Positions 11,545 through 22,268 of a DNA stretch of 64,000 nucleotides are shown in pieces. The number at the start of each line of letters is the position of its first letter. Positions within the stretch are counted from its first letter, which is position 1. The position numbers were made by a program, and so were the translations under genes. The notes under the pieces are model-generated. The model ran no database searches. It had not been told where the DNA came from and saw only the letters and a list, made by a program, of their open reading frames with translations. The stretch is from Breviolum minutum Mf 1.05b.01 (Eukaryota; Sar; Dinophyceae; Suessiales; Symbiodiniaceae). The stretch covers positions 1 through 64,000 of the forward strand of contig DF240855.1 in the NCBI GenBank assembly GCA_000507305.1, read 5' to 3'.

Positions 11545-12825
11545 ATGTCCCTGCGCGAATTGCAAGTGAACACTTTACAAGGGAGTGTCTTCACACTTGA
11601 TGTTAGCGGGATCGAAACCGTACAGCAGCTGAAGTGGATGCTCCGTGAACATTTTTTGAGCGATGATCCTATTGACCAGAAAATCCTGAAGGTAGAGGTC
11701 TTGCGAGACAGTTGCTTACTACACGATGCTCAGACACTGATTGAAGGAGGCTTGCACGCTGAGACGGACGTGACAGTCATATACAGACGAAACGAGATCG
11801 AGGCTGCAACGAAAAACGCTGTCCGTACGCAAGATTTTTGCCAGGTGAACATCCCTCAGACCGTGAAGAAAGTTTCCAGTGAGGCCTTCAACCACTGCAC
11901 AGAATTGGTGAAGGTTACCATTCCCGATTCAGTGACTGAGATTGGGAGGAATGCCTTTACCGGCTGCAGCTCTTTGGAAAGCATCACCATTCCTGATTCG
12001 GTCACTCACATTGGGAGTCAAGCCTTTGCCGGCTGCAGCTGTTTGAAAAGCATCACCATTCCCGATTCAGTGACTGGGATTGGGAGGAATGCCTTTACCC
12101 ACTGCAGCTCTTTGAAAAACATTACCATTCCCGTTTCTGTGAGATGGATTGGGAACCAAGTCTTTGCTGGCTGCAGCTCTTTGGAAAGCATCACGATTCC
12201 TGATTCGGTGACTGATATTGGGCGCCAAGCCTGTGCCGGCTGCAGCTCTTTGAAAAGCATCACCATTCCCGATTCGGTCACTAGGATAAGCAACGATGCT
12301 TTTGCCGGCTGTAGCTCTTTCGAAAGCATCACCATTCCTTATTCTGTCACTTGGATTGGAAGCTTTGCCTTTGCCTACTGCATCTCTTTGAAAAGCATCA
12401 CGATTCCTGATTCAGTGACTGAGATTGGGAGCCAAGCCTTTGCACACTGCAGCTCATTGAAAAGCATCGCGATTCCTCATTCAGTCACTGAGATTGGGGC
12501 CAAAACATGTGAAGGCTGCAGCTCTTTGGAGAGCATCACCATTCCTCAATCGGTGACTCTGATTGGGAACCAAGCCTTTGCTGGCTGCAGCTCTTTGAAA
12601 AACATCACCATTCCCGATTCGGTGACTAAGATTCGGTTCCAAGCCTTTGAAGGCTGCAGCTCTTTGGAGAGCATCACGATTCCTGATTCAGTGACTGAGA
12701 TTGGTTTCATGGCTTTTTCCTACTGCAGCTCTTTGAGAAACATCACGATTCCTGATTCAGTGACAACGATATGTAGCCAAGCCTTTGAAGGCTGCAGCTC
12801 TTTGGAAACGTCTTCAAATTTGTGA
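11545..12825 (+). CDS. BspA-type leucine-rich-repeat protein, ubiquitin-like N-terminus
   Basis: A single 426-residue ORF from a true ATG at 11545 to TGA. Residues 1 to about 80 have a ubiquitin-like pattern: alternating hydrophobic strands, QLKWMLREHF as a likely helix, then VTVIYRRNEIEAATK. From about residue 98 come fourteen 23-residue LRR_5 repeats of the form SITIPDSVTEIGxxAFxGC followed by SSLE or SSLK; the first is degenerate. The matching 69-bp DNA units are nearly identical, pointing to recent unequal crossover or gene conversion. LRR_5/BspA repeats usually bind proteins or surfaces. No signal peptide or membrane segment is seen, so an intracellular scaffold role is an inference. Absence of introns contrasts with the exon-like segments elsewhere. 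The ORF ends abruptly in GCSSLETSSNL and decayed repeats follow, so this copy may be truncated. Alternative: a young pseudogene. Confidence 0.85.
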   Translation: MSLRELQVNTLQGSVFTLDVSGIETVQQLKWMLREHFLSDDPIDQKILKVEVLRDSCLLHDAQTLIEGGLHAETDVTVIYRRNEIEAATKNAVRTQDFCQVNIPQTVKKVSSEAFNHCTELVKVTIPDSVTEIGRNAFTGCSSLESITIPDSVTHIGSQAFAGCSCLKSITIPDSVTGIGRNAFTHCSSLKNITIPVSVRWIGNQVFAGCSSLESITIPDSVTDIGRQACAGCSSLKSITIPDSVTRISNDAFAGCSSFESITIPYSVTWIGSFAFAYCISLKSITIPDSVTEIGSQAFAHCSSLKSIAIPHSVTEIGAKTCEGCSSLESITIPQSVTLIGNQAFAGCSSLKNITIPDSVTKIRFQAFEGCSSLESITIPDSVTEIGFMAFSYCSSLRNITIPDSVTTICSQAFEGCSSLETSSNL

Positions 12826-13092
12826 TTCTGACTGAGATATCTGAAAAGAGGCTTTGCCAATTGCTACCCTTTGGAAAGCATCACCATTCACCAGTCTGTG
12901 AACAAAATAGAGTGTATTCTTTTTACAGGATGCAATTCACAGCATCATCATCCTGAATGGCAACATGGAGCAATGCCAACCTTCACTGCTTCGCTAAAAA
13001 AAAGTACCGATACGGAGACGTGCTATAACTTCTTCAAGCAGTCTAGACTGATCGCGACGGCAAACCCCCAAATCAGTGGCAAACAAAATTAG
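12826..13092 (+). pseudogene. Frame-shifted continuation of the LRR array and former C-terminus
   Basis: After the stop the 69-bp repeat pattern continues: tgactgagat, ctttgcc, then tttggaaagcatcaccatt. Aligned with the consensus unit it carries about a 2-base loss near 12830 and one extra base near 12850. From 12871 an in-frame stretch reads ESITIHQSVNKIE, then a non-repeat tail ending in ANPQISGKQN and TAG. This looks like the original last repeat and C-terminal tail, now out of frame. A short intron joining the two parts cannot be excluded, though I see no good donor. Confidence 0.6.
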
Positions 13093-13440
13093 ATGAGTGC
13101 TTAAATTACTACCCATCTTAGTGGGATGGAAGAAATAGGGGTCAGTGGAACCTATAAAAATTCCTTTGGAGAGCAAACGGCCAAAGATCTGAAGCAATCC
13201 AGATGTACCGAGACTCGATGGCTTTCAGGGTAACTTTGATTCAAGTGCAAGTTTGCAGCACAGTTGTTTATCCATCAAAGACCGATTTGTTTTCACGTAA
13301 GGGATGATTCAACAGGGTTTGCTAGACGTTCCTGTTGGGTGGTTTTTAGATATCACCTCCAATATGTGTGTGTGTGTGTTATTTTTGTGTGTGTTTTCAC
13401 TTAAAAATGCAAGCCTTTTATTCTATTCTTTTCATTGCAG

Positions 13441-13515
13441 TTACGGTTTTGTTGGGGGAAAAAGCCCACATTTCCATCACCAAAGTTTTCGGCGAAGTCG
13501 CCGCCGCATCCCGAG
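13441..13515 (+). CDS. Internal exon candidate, unknown gene
   Basis: The acceptor is unusually good: a pyrimidine-rich tract ending ttcattgcag immediately before 13441. A gttggt donor follows 13515. The preferred frame (two leading bases) reads TVLLGEKAHISITKVFGEVA then AASR, with many RNY codons. The other two frames are also open, so the frame is provisional. It lies 350 bp beyond the LRR remnant on the same strand but need not belong to it. Confidence 0.4.
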
Positions 13516-14041
13516 GTTGGTAACATTGTCAATGCTTAGCAAAACCGAGGCCAAACCAAGATGTGGGAAAGTGTGGGAAACACGGGGGATGGAACCCTGG
13601 GAAAGTCCCAAGAAAGATGTTGCGATAGTGAGGATTTACAACACGTTATTTCCCTAGATGTTCCTGCTGAACAAAAAATTGTGGCTTCAAATAGGTTTCA
13701 TTGGATTGAAAGAGTTTAAAAACAAATCTTTTCGAACAGGTGAGCCGGATTTCTTTCAGTAGGTCAGATGGTTTCTATAAAGTTGATTAAAATGATGTTT
13801 CAATTGGATGGCTCTAGCACCTTAGATGCAGATGTTGCATCTCTGGAGTCAAAACACATTCAATGACCCAGAATCTACAATACACAAATTGGTTACACTT
13901 CAAGAATCCAACATTACTGTGATGCTGAAAATTCATTCCCACTCATGTCGGAGGCTAGTTTGAGCATGTTGCTGATTGGCAAGATGTTCGAACAGGTCTA
14001 GTCATGGATGTCATGGATATTCCCGGTCAGAATCATTGGGA

Positions 14042-14185
14042 ATTACCCCGACCGAAAGTAAGAGGTCGCACCTGAAAATGGATCGTTGGAATACTAGTTT
14101 CCTTTTGGGGCAATTTTTTCCTTTTGGGGCAATTTAAAGGCCTATGTTCAGGGGTAAACTTGCTGTTAGTTTCATGGAGGGCATA
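14042..14185. mobile_element. Fold-back element family B, copy 4 with internal duplication
   Basis: Shows cacctgaaaatggatcgttgg and gttagtttcatggaggg in family order. The internal block ttccttttggggcaattt is duplicated back to back at about 14100-14140. Confidence 0.65.
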
Positions 14186-15639
14186 CTAAATATTCTCAAA
14201 TTGGCAAGAAGTGAATCATCGCAGAATCCAACTGCCAGGTATTGCCTCAGTTAACTCCGAACGATATCTGAAAGCAGGGAGAACGCGAACTTTTGGTGTC
14301 TCACAAAGGGAATGGGAAGTAGTATGGAACTCTCAATGGATATATTACATATCGGTGTGTGTGTGTTTTCTTTACAACGCATATTTACATAAATATGACA
14401 TATATATATATATACCTCAAGAGTAGGGAATCGGAAGCAGGGACAATCAAAAGAGCAAATGGGGTACTGTATATATGGTACAATTGCGATTGCCTTCCAG
14501 ATGTTGGTGTCATCATTGAATCCTTTTACCCTGCCCCGGTCCATGGGTGTTACACTAAATAGCTGGATAAACCCCGATGCAACAAAAAAACAGCCAATTT
14601 TGTTTTGTATAGGGAATCTTGAAGCTTTTTTACTTTTTGCGTTGTTGAATACTATGTGGAATTTACCTGGAGATCAATCAGAAAATTATGAACAAGGATT
14701 GAAGAAGGTTGGTACAAAAAAGTCAAGGCTCAGTTCAGAGAGATTTATTCATATTCAGTAAATGCGTTTGGATCAGAAAGGTAGAAAGATATAGATCCCG
14801 CAGAGACATCAGGAATCATCACATTTGTAGTGCATGGATGCCAAGATGTTGAGCAAAAATGGTTTCGTCTTGGTATCCAACGGTGTGAGGAATTGACAGA
14901 GACGTGGTTTCTTTTCATCTGCTTGTATTTGCCGTAGAAATTGGCTGTAAGAGGGGCACATGATATATCGTTCAATAGAAGATATTCATGCATGTTGACG
15001 AGAAGGGTTTATCATGTGTTTGAGAAGTTGACTCTCTTTTAGTTATATTTGTCAATTACCTCAAATTGGCCAATGTAACAAAACATTAATATTTATTTTG
15101 ATATATATATATAATATGCACGATAATCATTATATATTTAATGTTATTTTTTTTATAATAAATAATATTTAATATATACAACAAATAATTTAATAACATA
15201 CATTTTAATATATATATATATAAATAATATAAATTATATATAATTAATTCTTGCTATAAATAGTAAAAATAATATTATAAATAAAATATTATTAACACAT
15301 TATTTTTGTTTTATTACTCTAATTTTACGCTAACGTTACCTTTAGTATGCATAATATGAAATTTTATTGTATAGACCCTAAAATTTCCGGAAATTTAGGA
15401 CTAAAAAAGGTAATAACATATACATTTATTGAAAAGGTGCCATATACATTTCTTTATCTAGATTCTATTTACGAAACTTCCGAAAATTTTGGACTAACAA
15501 AAAAAAGGCATCGATTTTCTTTGACATGTACGATGTACGGCTTTCTATGTAGCGGGCCTTTATCTACGACTTTTTGGACGGATATATGGTTGCTACCTTT
15601 TTTGAACCAAAATTTCCTGAAATTTCGGACCAAAATCTT

Positions 15640-16000
15640 GCAAGGCTAGCCCTAAAAGATTTGCCGTAGGGCTAGGACGTTAGCTTTGGAAGCGATTGGT
15701 TTCGGGCTAGCCACTACTTAGACAGCCAGCCACTGCCTGACCAGCCGGCCACCGAGCAAAAACAACACCTAGCCAGCTAACCACCCATAGATACCCAGCT
15801 AGCCAATATCCAGCCAGCTACATAGTAGCCTAGCTAGCTATGTGGCTGTGTTGTGGGCTGATTGGCTCGGTGGGAGTAATTATTTAATTTACCTATTTAT
15901 TAAATGCCTAATTAGCGGTGGTTGGCAGGATAGTTGGCTACGGCTGGTTGGCTGGCTGGCTAGCGATGACTGGTTGATCGGCTGGCTATATAATTATTGG
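15640..16000. repeat. CTAGC/GCCAGC quasi-palindromic low-complexity block
   Basis: The left part is rich in agccagc, tagccag and ctagcc (15700-15840). The right part is rich in the complement, ggctgg, ttggctggctggctag (15900-15990). The two halves are roughly inverted about 15850. Confidence 0.6.
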
Positions 16001-16609
16001 TTATGTGATTTGTAAGCAACTATATAATTGATTAATTATATGGCTGGATAAATATATGGTTGATTATATGATATTTTTTTTTAAATTAAATAAATTATTT
16101 TTTTATAGCATATTTTTCGTTTAATTCTTTTTATATTTCTTGATTTTATATTTTTGGCAGAATAAATTAAATATTGGATTTTTTAGAGGTTATTTTTTTG
16201 ATGTACTTAATATTATTTTAAGATTTGATTTTTGATTTTTTAATATTTTTAGTGATTTTTTTTTAAAAATAGGTATATTAAAATATATAAATATTAAATA
16301 TATTAGGATTTATATTTTTTAAAGGGATTGTGATTTTCTAGAGGTTTTATTGTAAATGTTATTAAGGTTTTGGCGGTTTGGATTAATATTTTCTAAATGG
16401 ATTATATGTTTTTAGAGGATTTTGGTATAAGAATTACTTAAGGTTTTATGATTTGGTTTTTGATTTTCTAAAGGGGATTGAAATTCTTTAGAGGATTTTG
16501 GTCTAAAATCTTATTTAAGGTTTTGGTAATTTGGATTTTATGTTTTATTATTTTTATTTTTGCTTGGTGGTATAATATTTTTCTAGATATTCCAATATTA
16601 TTTGCTAAT

Positions 16610-18775
16610 TATATCCGTTAGGTTCCTTCCTGGACCCCGGAAAATATAGGATAGGTTCTGGATGGTTTAAGAGGAAGGGCTAGCATTGAATTGGAATTTT
16701 TAAAACTTAATCCCTATAGGTTTATAAATTTTTAAAGGGTGATTGGTGGCATTTTGCACGAAACCAGATTTTCTAGCAAAAATGACCCCTCTAGAAAATT
16801 ACAAACCTGTAGGTTGTATAGGGATTGAATTTAGAGAATCCCAAACCACTATCTCTTTGCTGGCCATTTTTGCTAAAAAAATAAGGTCTCTTGCAAAATG
16901 CCACTAAACACCTTCTAGAAAATCATAAACTTGCGAGATCCTGAGAATATATATATGCAATTTCAGCCCTGGACTGGAAAGCAAGATGGGTTTCATTCCC
17001 AAGTTGGGAGATTTGAATCTTTTTCATTTGTTTTTATTTGTATTTATGTGTTCTATTGTTTTTCGTTTTGCTTGGTAGCATGGTATTTTTTCGAGGTATT
17101 CCAAAATTATCTATTAATTAGAGACGGCTACCTTCTACCCTGGATCCCCAAAAGTGCAGGATAGGTTCTGGATGGTCTTGGAGGAAGGGCTAGCTACGAG
17201 ATAGTGGTTTGGGATTTACTAAACTCAATCCCTGCAGGCTTATGATTTTCTAGAGGGTATTTGGTGGCAATTTGAACGAAGCCCGATTTTCTAGCAAAAA
17301 TGGACCCTCTAGAAAATTACAAATTTACAGGCGGTACAGGGATTGAATTTAGAAAATCCCAAACCGCTATCTCTTAGCTGGCCATTTTTGCTAGAAAATG
17401 TGGTCTCCTGTAAAATGCCACCAAACACCTTCTAGAAAATTACAAACCTGTGAGATCCTGTAAGAATATATATTTAGTTTCAGCCCTGGACTGGAAAGCA
17501 AGACGGGTTTCATTCCCAAGTTGGGAGATTTGAATCTTATTTATTTGTTTTTGTTTGTATTTATGTGTTCTATTGTTTTTGGTTTTGCTTGGTAGCATGG
17601 TATTTTTTCGAGGTATTCCAAAATCACCTGTTAATTAGAGATCGCTAGGTTCCACCCTGGATCCCCGAAAGTGCAGGATAGGTTCTGGATGGTCTTGGAG
17701 GAAGGGCTAGCTACGAGATAATGGCTTGGGATTTTCTAAACTCAATCGCTGCAGGTGTGTGATTTTCTAGAAAGTATCTGGTGTCATTTTGCACGAAACC
17801 CCATTTTCTAGCAAAAATGGTCCCTCTAAAAAATCACAAATTTACAGGCTGTACAGGGATTGAATTTAGAAAATCTCAAACCGCTATCTCTTAGCTGGCC
17901 ATTTTTGCTAGAAAATGTGGTCTCCTGCAAAATGCCACCAAACACCTTCTAGAAAACTTCAAACCTGCGAAATCCTGTAAGAATATATATTCAGTTTCAG
18001 CCCTGGACTGGAAAGCAAGACGGGTTTCATTCCCAAGTTGGGAGATTTGAATCTCATGTATTTGTTTTTATTTGTATTTACTTTTTGGTTTTGCTTGGTA
18101 ACATGGTATTTTTTCGAGGTATTCCAAAATTACCTGTTAATTAGAGATCGCTAGGTTCCACCCTGGATCCCCGAAAGTGCAGGATAGGTTCTGGATGGTC
18201 TTGGAGGAAGGGCTAGCTACGAGATAGTGGTTTGGGATTTTCTAAACTCAATCCCTGCAGGTTTGTGATTTTCTAGAAGGTATCTGGTGTCATTTTGCAC
18301 GAAACCAGATTTTCTAGCAAAAATGGTCCCTCTAGAAAATCACAAATTTATAGGCTGTACAGGGATTGAATTTAGAAAATCCCAAACCGCTATCTCTTAG
18401 CTAACCATTTTTGCTAAAAAATAAGATTTCTTGCAAAATACCACCAGAACCTTAAAGAAAATCACAAACCTGCAAGATCTTGTGAGAATATATATTCAGT
18501 TTAGTCTGGAATGGCAAGCAAGAAGGGTTTCATTCCCAAGTTGGGAGATTAAAATTTTATTCATTTGTTTTTGTTTGTATTTATGTTTTCTATTTTTTTT
18601 GGTTTTGCTTGATAAGATTTTTTTTTCCCTAGGAATTTCAAAACCTCCTGTCACTTAGAAACCGCTAGGTTCCACCCTGGACCCCCGAAAGTGCAGGATA
18701 GGTTCTGGATAATTCTGGATGGTTTCGGAAGAAGGGTTAGCTAAGAGATAGCGGTTTGTGATTTTCAAGTGTCAT
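16610..18775. repeat. Tandem array, about five units of roughly 510 bp, each internally palindromic
   Basis: The marker aggataggttctggatgg recurs at about 16648, 17158, 17676, 18181 and 18696. Other shared words are cccaagttgggagatt, agccctggactggaaagcaag and ttctagcaaaaatgg. Within a unit the left arm (gctacgagatagtggtttgg, then gattttctaaactcaatccc) is mirrored by the complement of gggattgaatttagaaaatc then ccaaaccgctatctcttagc. The intervening attttctagcaaaaatgg is itself mirrored further right. Each unit can therefore form nested hairpins. Confidence 0.85.
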
Positions 18776-19150
18776 TGTCTTGCATTTTGGATGGTTTATA
18801 TTCTTGTAGTGGCAGTGGGTTGCTTGTTCAACAAACTGCATTTATAATTAGAAAATCAAATGTCCAACCTGTTTTTGCTGGAATATCATCACCCGGCTGG
18901 CCTCTAGAAAAGGGTATTCTTTTTCTGGCAGCTGAGGTTGAGATTTGGATTTTCTAGAGATAAATCCTATTGAGTGTTGGCAATGGTGCACCAGAAGAAA
19001 TGGGTTGGACATTGGATTTTCTAGAGATATTTTTAGATATTTTTTTTGGGTAGGTTTCTGATTTTCTAGAGGGCCTACCCCGTAGATTTCTGATTTTCTA
19101 AAGGATGCACCCCCCAAATCCTGCTTTCTAACTAGAAAATCCAAATCCCA
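18776..19150. repeat. Scattered TCTAGAAAATC / GATTTTCTAGA motifs
   Basis: After the array ends, the same motif recurs without the unit structure. For example, attagaaaatcaaatgtcca at 18847 is mirrored by ttggacattggattttctag near 19005. Confidence 0.6.
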
Positions 19151-19776
19151 ATCCGTCTATGTTATTAAAGTGGGATGTGTTGATTTACTATGTGGCCGAT
19201 TAATTAATTATATAATTAACTATATAATTATGATTAAATATTTTATTATCTGAAAAATATATTCGACAGATTAATTATATATAATTAAATTTAATAAAAA
19301 TATNTCTAAAAATATATTTATAAATAATTTATAATATATTATAAAAAATCTATAATTTTGAATTATTAATATATAAAGAAAAAAAAAATATATAAATATC
19401 AAAATATTTTTTTTAATCAATCTTCTTTTTTAATATATATAATTAATTTATTATTTCTAATTATTTTTTTTTTAAATTTTTATCTATTCAAATTATAATA
19501 TTATTATCTAATTATTATTATTTATTTTATTTTTATTTTTTAAATTAAAACACAACAATTATATTAAATTTAATTATTAATGAATATTTTTTATAATTGA
19601 AATTTAGAAAATTAGATATTATGAAAATTGATATTTATAAAAATAAATAGGATTGATATATAGTATGAATTCGAATAAAATGGAATACTATATAATTTTA
19701 ATCATAAATTATAGATGGAAATTATTTTTTATTTGTTATACTTTTTTTTTGGATATTTCGCCTGCTGACTTGTCAG

Positions 19777-19946
19777 CCAGATTGCTTGACAATCACACAT
19801 CGCTTCCTGTTGATCCAATGTTCTCTGCTTGGCAGTGTGATTGGGAGCAACAACCGAAGCAGCTACTTTTCCTTTGGGAAAAAAAGAGAGCCGAACATCT
19901 TGTTTGGTTGAAATCATTCAAGAATCATCCCCTCAAATATTCACAG
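19777..19946 (+). CDS. Internal exon candidate at the edge of the AT-rich island
   Basis: The acceptor is gcctgctgacttgtcag and the donor is CACAG|gtgaga. With two leading bases the frame has 56 codons. It reads LLDNHTSLPVDPMFSAWQCD then WEQQPKQLLFLWEKKRAEHL and ends NHPLKYSQ, rich in Trp, Lys and Glu like a helical cytosolic domain. The competing minus-strand ORF is less natural. Base composition changes sharply at its left boundary, where the AT island stops. No family is recognised. Confidence 0.5.
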
Positions 19947-20631
19947 GTGAGAAGCTGGAAAAAAATCTACAACTCTTCCGAGCCCAGGCAAGTCTTCCGA
20001 GCTCCATGTGCATTTGATTCATCAAGTTTGAAAGCACGACTTTTTTTATATCTAAGAATAAGCAGGCAGCCTAGCAGCCTTCAAATATTTTCCCGGGTAT
20101 TTTTTTGAATACAGATTTCTGATTAACTAGAAAGTCCAGATAGAGAAGTCCCAGTTATATGATACCTACCGGACCTACTGTGTTAGGAGTCGATGAATCA
20201 AATGAATTCAAATGAGATAGTTTGCAAGGCCCAGCAATGGCAGCCAAATGTGTAGGCCAGCAGAAAATGATGCAGAGATCCTGGAGGCATAAACTTGGGT
20301 TTTATCTGAAGCTTTGGCAGATTTTGTTTCACATATTATGAAAATCCGGGCTTCATCTTTCCCAAGTGAAAGTGAAAACCCAAACATTTGAAAAGTTCAA
20401 TATGCGTTTGAATGTTCGAAAAAAAAATTCCATAGGTTCAAACCCAAGGACAATTGAAGAACGATGAGGAAACAACTTTTTGATGGGCTGGTTGGCAAAA
20501 CATCTAGTCCATAGGTCCGTTTCAATGCTAGTTGCCTCCGCTACTTCAATGCAGAAACTTCCGATTGCATGGCTTGGGGTAAGGAGCTGGTTGGGGAGAC
20601 AACCTGAGTCCCTCTGTTAATTACATCATAA

Positions 20632-20632
<1 letters not shown>

Positions 20633-20676
<44 letters not shown>

Positions 20677-20689
20677 CTGGTGGTGGTGG

Positions 20690-20721
<32 letters not shown>

Positions 20722-20864
20722 CTGGTGGTGGTGGTGGTGGTGGTGGTGGTGGTGGTGGTGGTGGTGGTGGTGATGGTGTGGTAGTGAGTAGATAGGTGTA
20801 TGATAGATGAGTAGTATAGAAGTAGAGTAGATAGATAGATACGTGATAGATACGATAGAAGTGA
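20633..20864. repeat. (GAT)n/(GGT)n microsatellite leading into the gap
   Basis: Alternating blocks of gatgatgat and ggtggtggt, then a tagata-rich stretch (agtagatagatagatacg) up to the gap. Confidence 0.9.
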
Positions 20865-21267
20865 NNNNNNNNNNNNNNNNNNNNNNNNNNNNNNNNNNNN
20901 NNNNNNNNNNNNNNNNNNNNNNNNNNNNNNNNNNNNNNNNNNNNNNNNNNNNNNNNNNNNNNNNNNNNNNNNNNNNNNNNNNNNNNNNNNNNNNNNNNNN
21001 NNNNNNNNNNNNNNNNNNNNNNNNNNNNNNNNNNNNNNNNNNNNNNNNNNNNNNNNNNNNNNNNNNNNNNNNNNNNNNNNNNNNNNNNNNNNNNNNNNNN
21101 NNNNNNNNNNNNNNNNNNNNNNNNNNNNNNNNNNNNNNNNNNNNNNNNNNNNNNNNNNNNNNNNNNNNNNNNNNNNNNNNNNNNNNNNNNNNNNNNNNNN
21201 NNNNNNNNNNNNNNNNNNNNNNNNNNNNNNNNNNNNNNNNNNNNNNNNNNNNNNNNNNNNNNNNNNN
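20865..21267. other. Assembly gap (403 N)
   Basis: A run of N inside a microsatellite, most likely a repeat collapse. Long open frames crossing it are artefacts. Confidence 0.99.
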
Positions 21268-21315
21268 TGTGTAGTGTGTGTGTGTGTGGTGTGTGTGTGT
21301 GTGATGTATGTGTAG

Positions 21316-21367
<52 letters not shown>

Positions 21368-21443
21368 GGTGGTGGTGGTGGTGGTGATGGTGGTGGTGGT
21401 GGTGGTGGTGGTGGTGGTGGTGGTGGTGGTGGTGGTGGTGGTG
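21268..21443. repeat. (GT)n, (GAT)n and (GGT)n microsatellite after the gap
   Basis: gtgtgtgt, then gatgat, then a long ggtggt run with one gat interruption. The same trinucleotides flank the gap on the other side. Confidence 0.9.
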
Positions 21444-21605
21444 CAAATGAATAAGAATGCACATTATATGCACATTAGAACAGTGAATAGGAATGCACAT
21501 AAGAACACTAGACAACAATCGTGCTGACCACAACAAGAACAAACACGATGATCCTCGTCATCACAACAATATACAGTACAACAATCACATACGATTACCT
21601 TTATC

Positions 21606-21800
21606 TCCTCACTTTCTTTCCCTGGATGTCCCATGGCTCCTGTACATCAAAGCCACTGCGGTCATTGTCGTGGATGTCCATACGGATGTGGACGTTGTGG
21701 TCACAGTGGAAGTGCTAGAGGCCTTGGCAAAAGCGCTAGAGTTGAGAGACTGCCTCGAGAGTGCCATGACATGCGAGATCTGGGAGACCTTCGTGGCATC
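21606..21800. CDS. Coding-like segment, strand unresolved
   Basis: GC-richer than its flanks and open in several frames. On the plus strand one frame reads DVPWLLYIKATAVIVVDVHT and another gives a Cys/His-rich HQSHCGHCRGCPYGCGRCGH. On the minus strand a Ser/Thr-rich SSTSTVTTTSTSVWTSTT reading is open. Only one can be real; splice borders are not clear. Confidence 0.25.
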
Positions 21801-22191
21801 TCCAATTTGTCAAATAGAACAGATTCTTGTGTTGAAACCGTGGAGTCTGGATAAACTAATATGTAGTTATATACTTCAACAGTGTATATAACTGGAATCT
21901 TTGTAAAAAAAAATACCCACCTTTTTGAAGCGAGCTGGAAATCCCATGACCTTCAACGAAGGTCACCGATTCCCATCTGGAGATTCCCATTTTCGGGTGG
22001 TGGTTTTCTCCGGTTTTTTCTCCGTTTCCCCAATAAATCACACGGGATCTTTCTTCTCTGGTGTAAACCAATTCAGAGAGTTTTTTCTCAAAAAGGTGTC
22101 TTTTTTGGTGTCTCACTTCGCTTTTAAACCGATTTTTTTCCAACGAACTAAAACATCTTAACCAAGGCACAGCATGACAAAGGCCCTGTAG

Positions 22192-22268
22192 GCGCATCGT
22201 CAAAGAAAAAACACCACTTTCCTCAACAAAATCCGTGCTGATGCCATTCAGCACCAAGGACCTGACAG
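22192..22268 (+). CDS. Exon candidate, strand ambiguous
   Basis: On the plus strand it is bounded by ggccctgtag and CTGACAG|gtttgg and reads RIVKEKTPLSSTKSVLMPFS then TKDLT. On the minus strand the same DNA is also open from an acceptor cctgtcag near 22267, reading SLVLNGISTDFVEESGVF. Both have plausible composition. Confidence 0.25.

Larger units (their letters stand above)
15010..19760. other. AT-rich island of different composition
   Basis: From about 15010 to 19760 the sequence becomes strongly AT-rich (runs of tataatta, tttttatatt), with none of fold-back families A to K. It contains a CTAGC-rich quasi-palindrome near 15640-16000, the roughly 510-bp tandem array at 16610-18775, and an AT desert at 19190-19740 including an ambiguous base at 19304. 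Three spaced copies of tttccggaaatttaggact-like sequence occur at about 15377, 15476 and 15615. It could be an inserted element, centromere- or satellite-like DNA, or an assembly join to foreign sequence. Confidence 0.75.

Noticed and set aside
12018-12335. Long minus-strand ORF opposite the LRR gene
   Set aside because: It is an antisense shadow of the 69-bp repeat; its periodicity follows the sense repeats exactly.
20541-21542. Long ORFs rich in His, Pro or Ile crossing the N gap
   Set aside because: They are translations of GAT/GGT repeats and of unknown bases, not genes.
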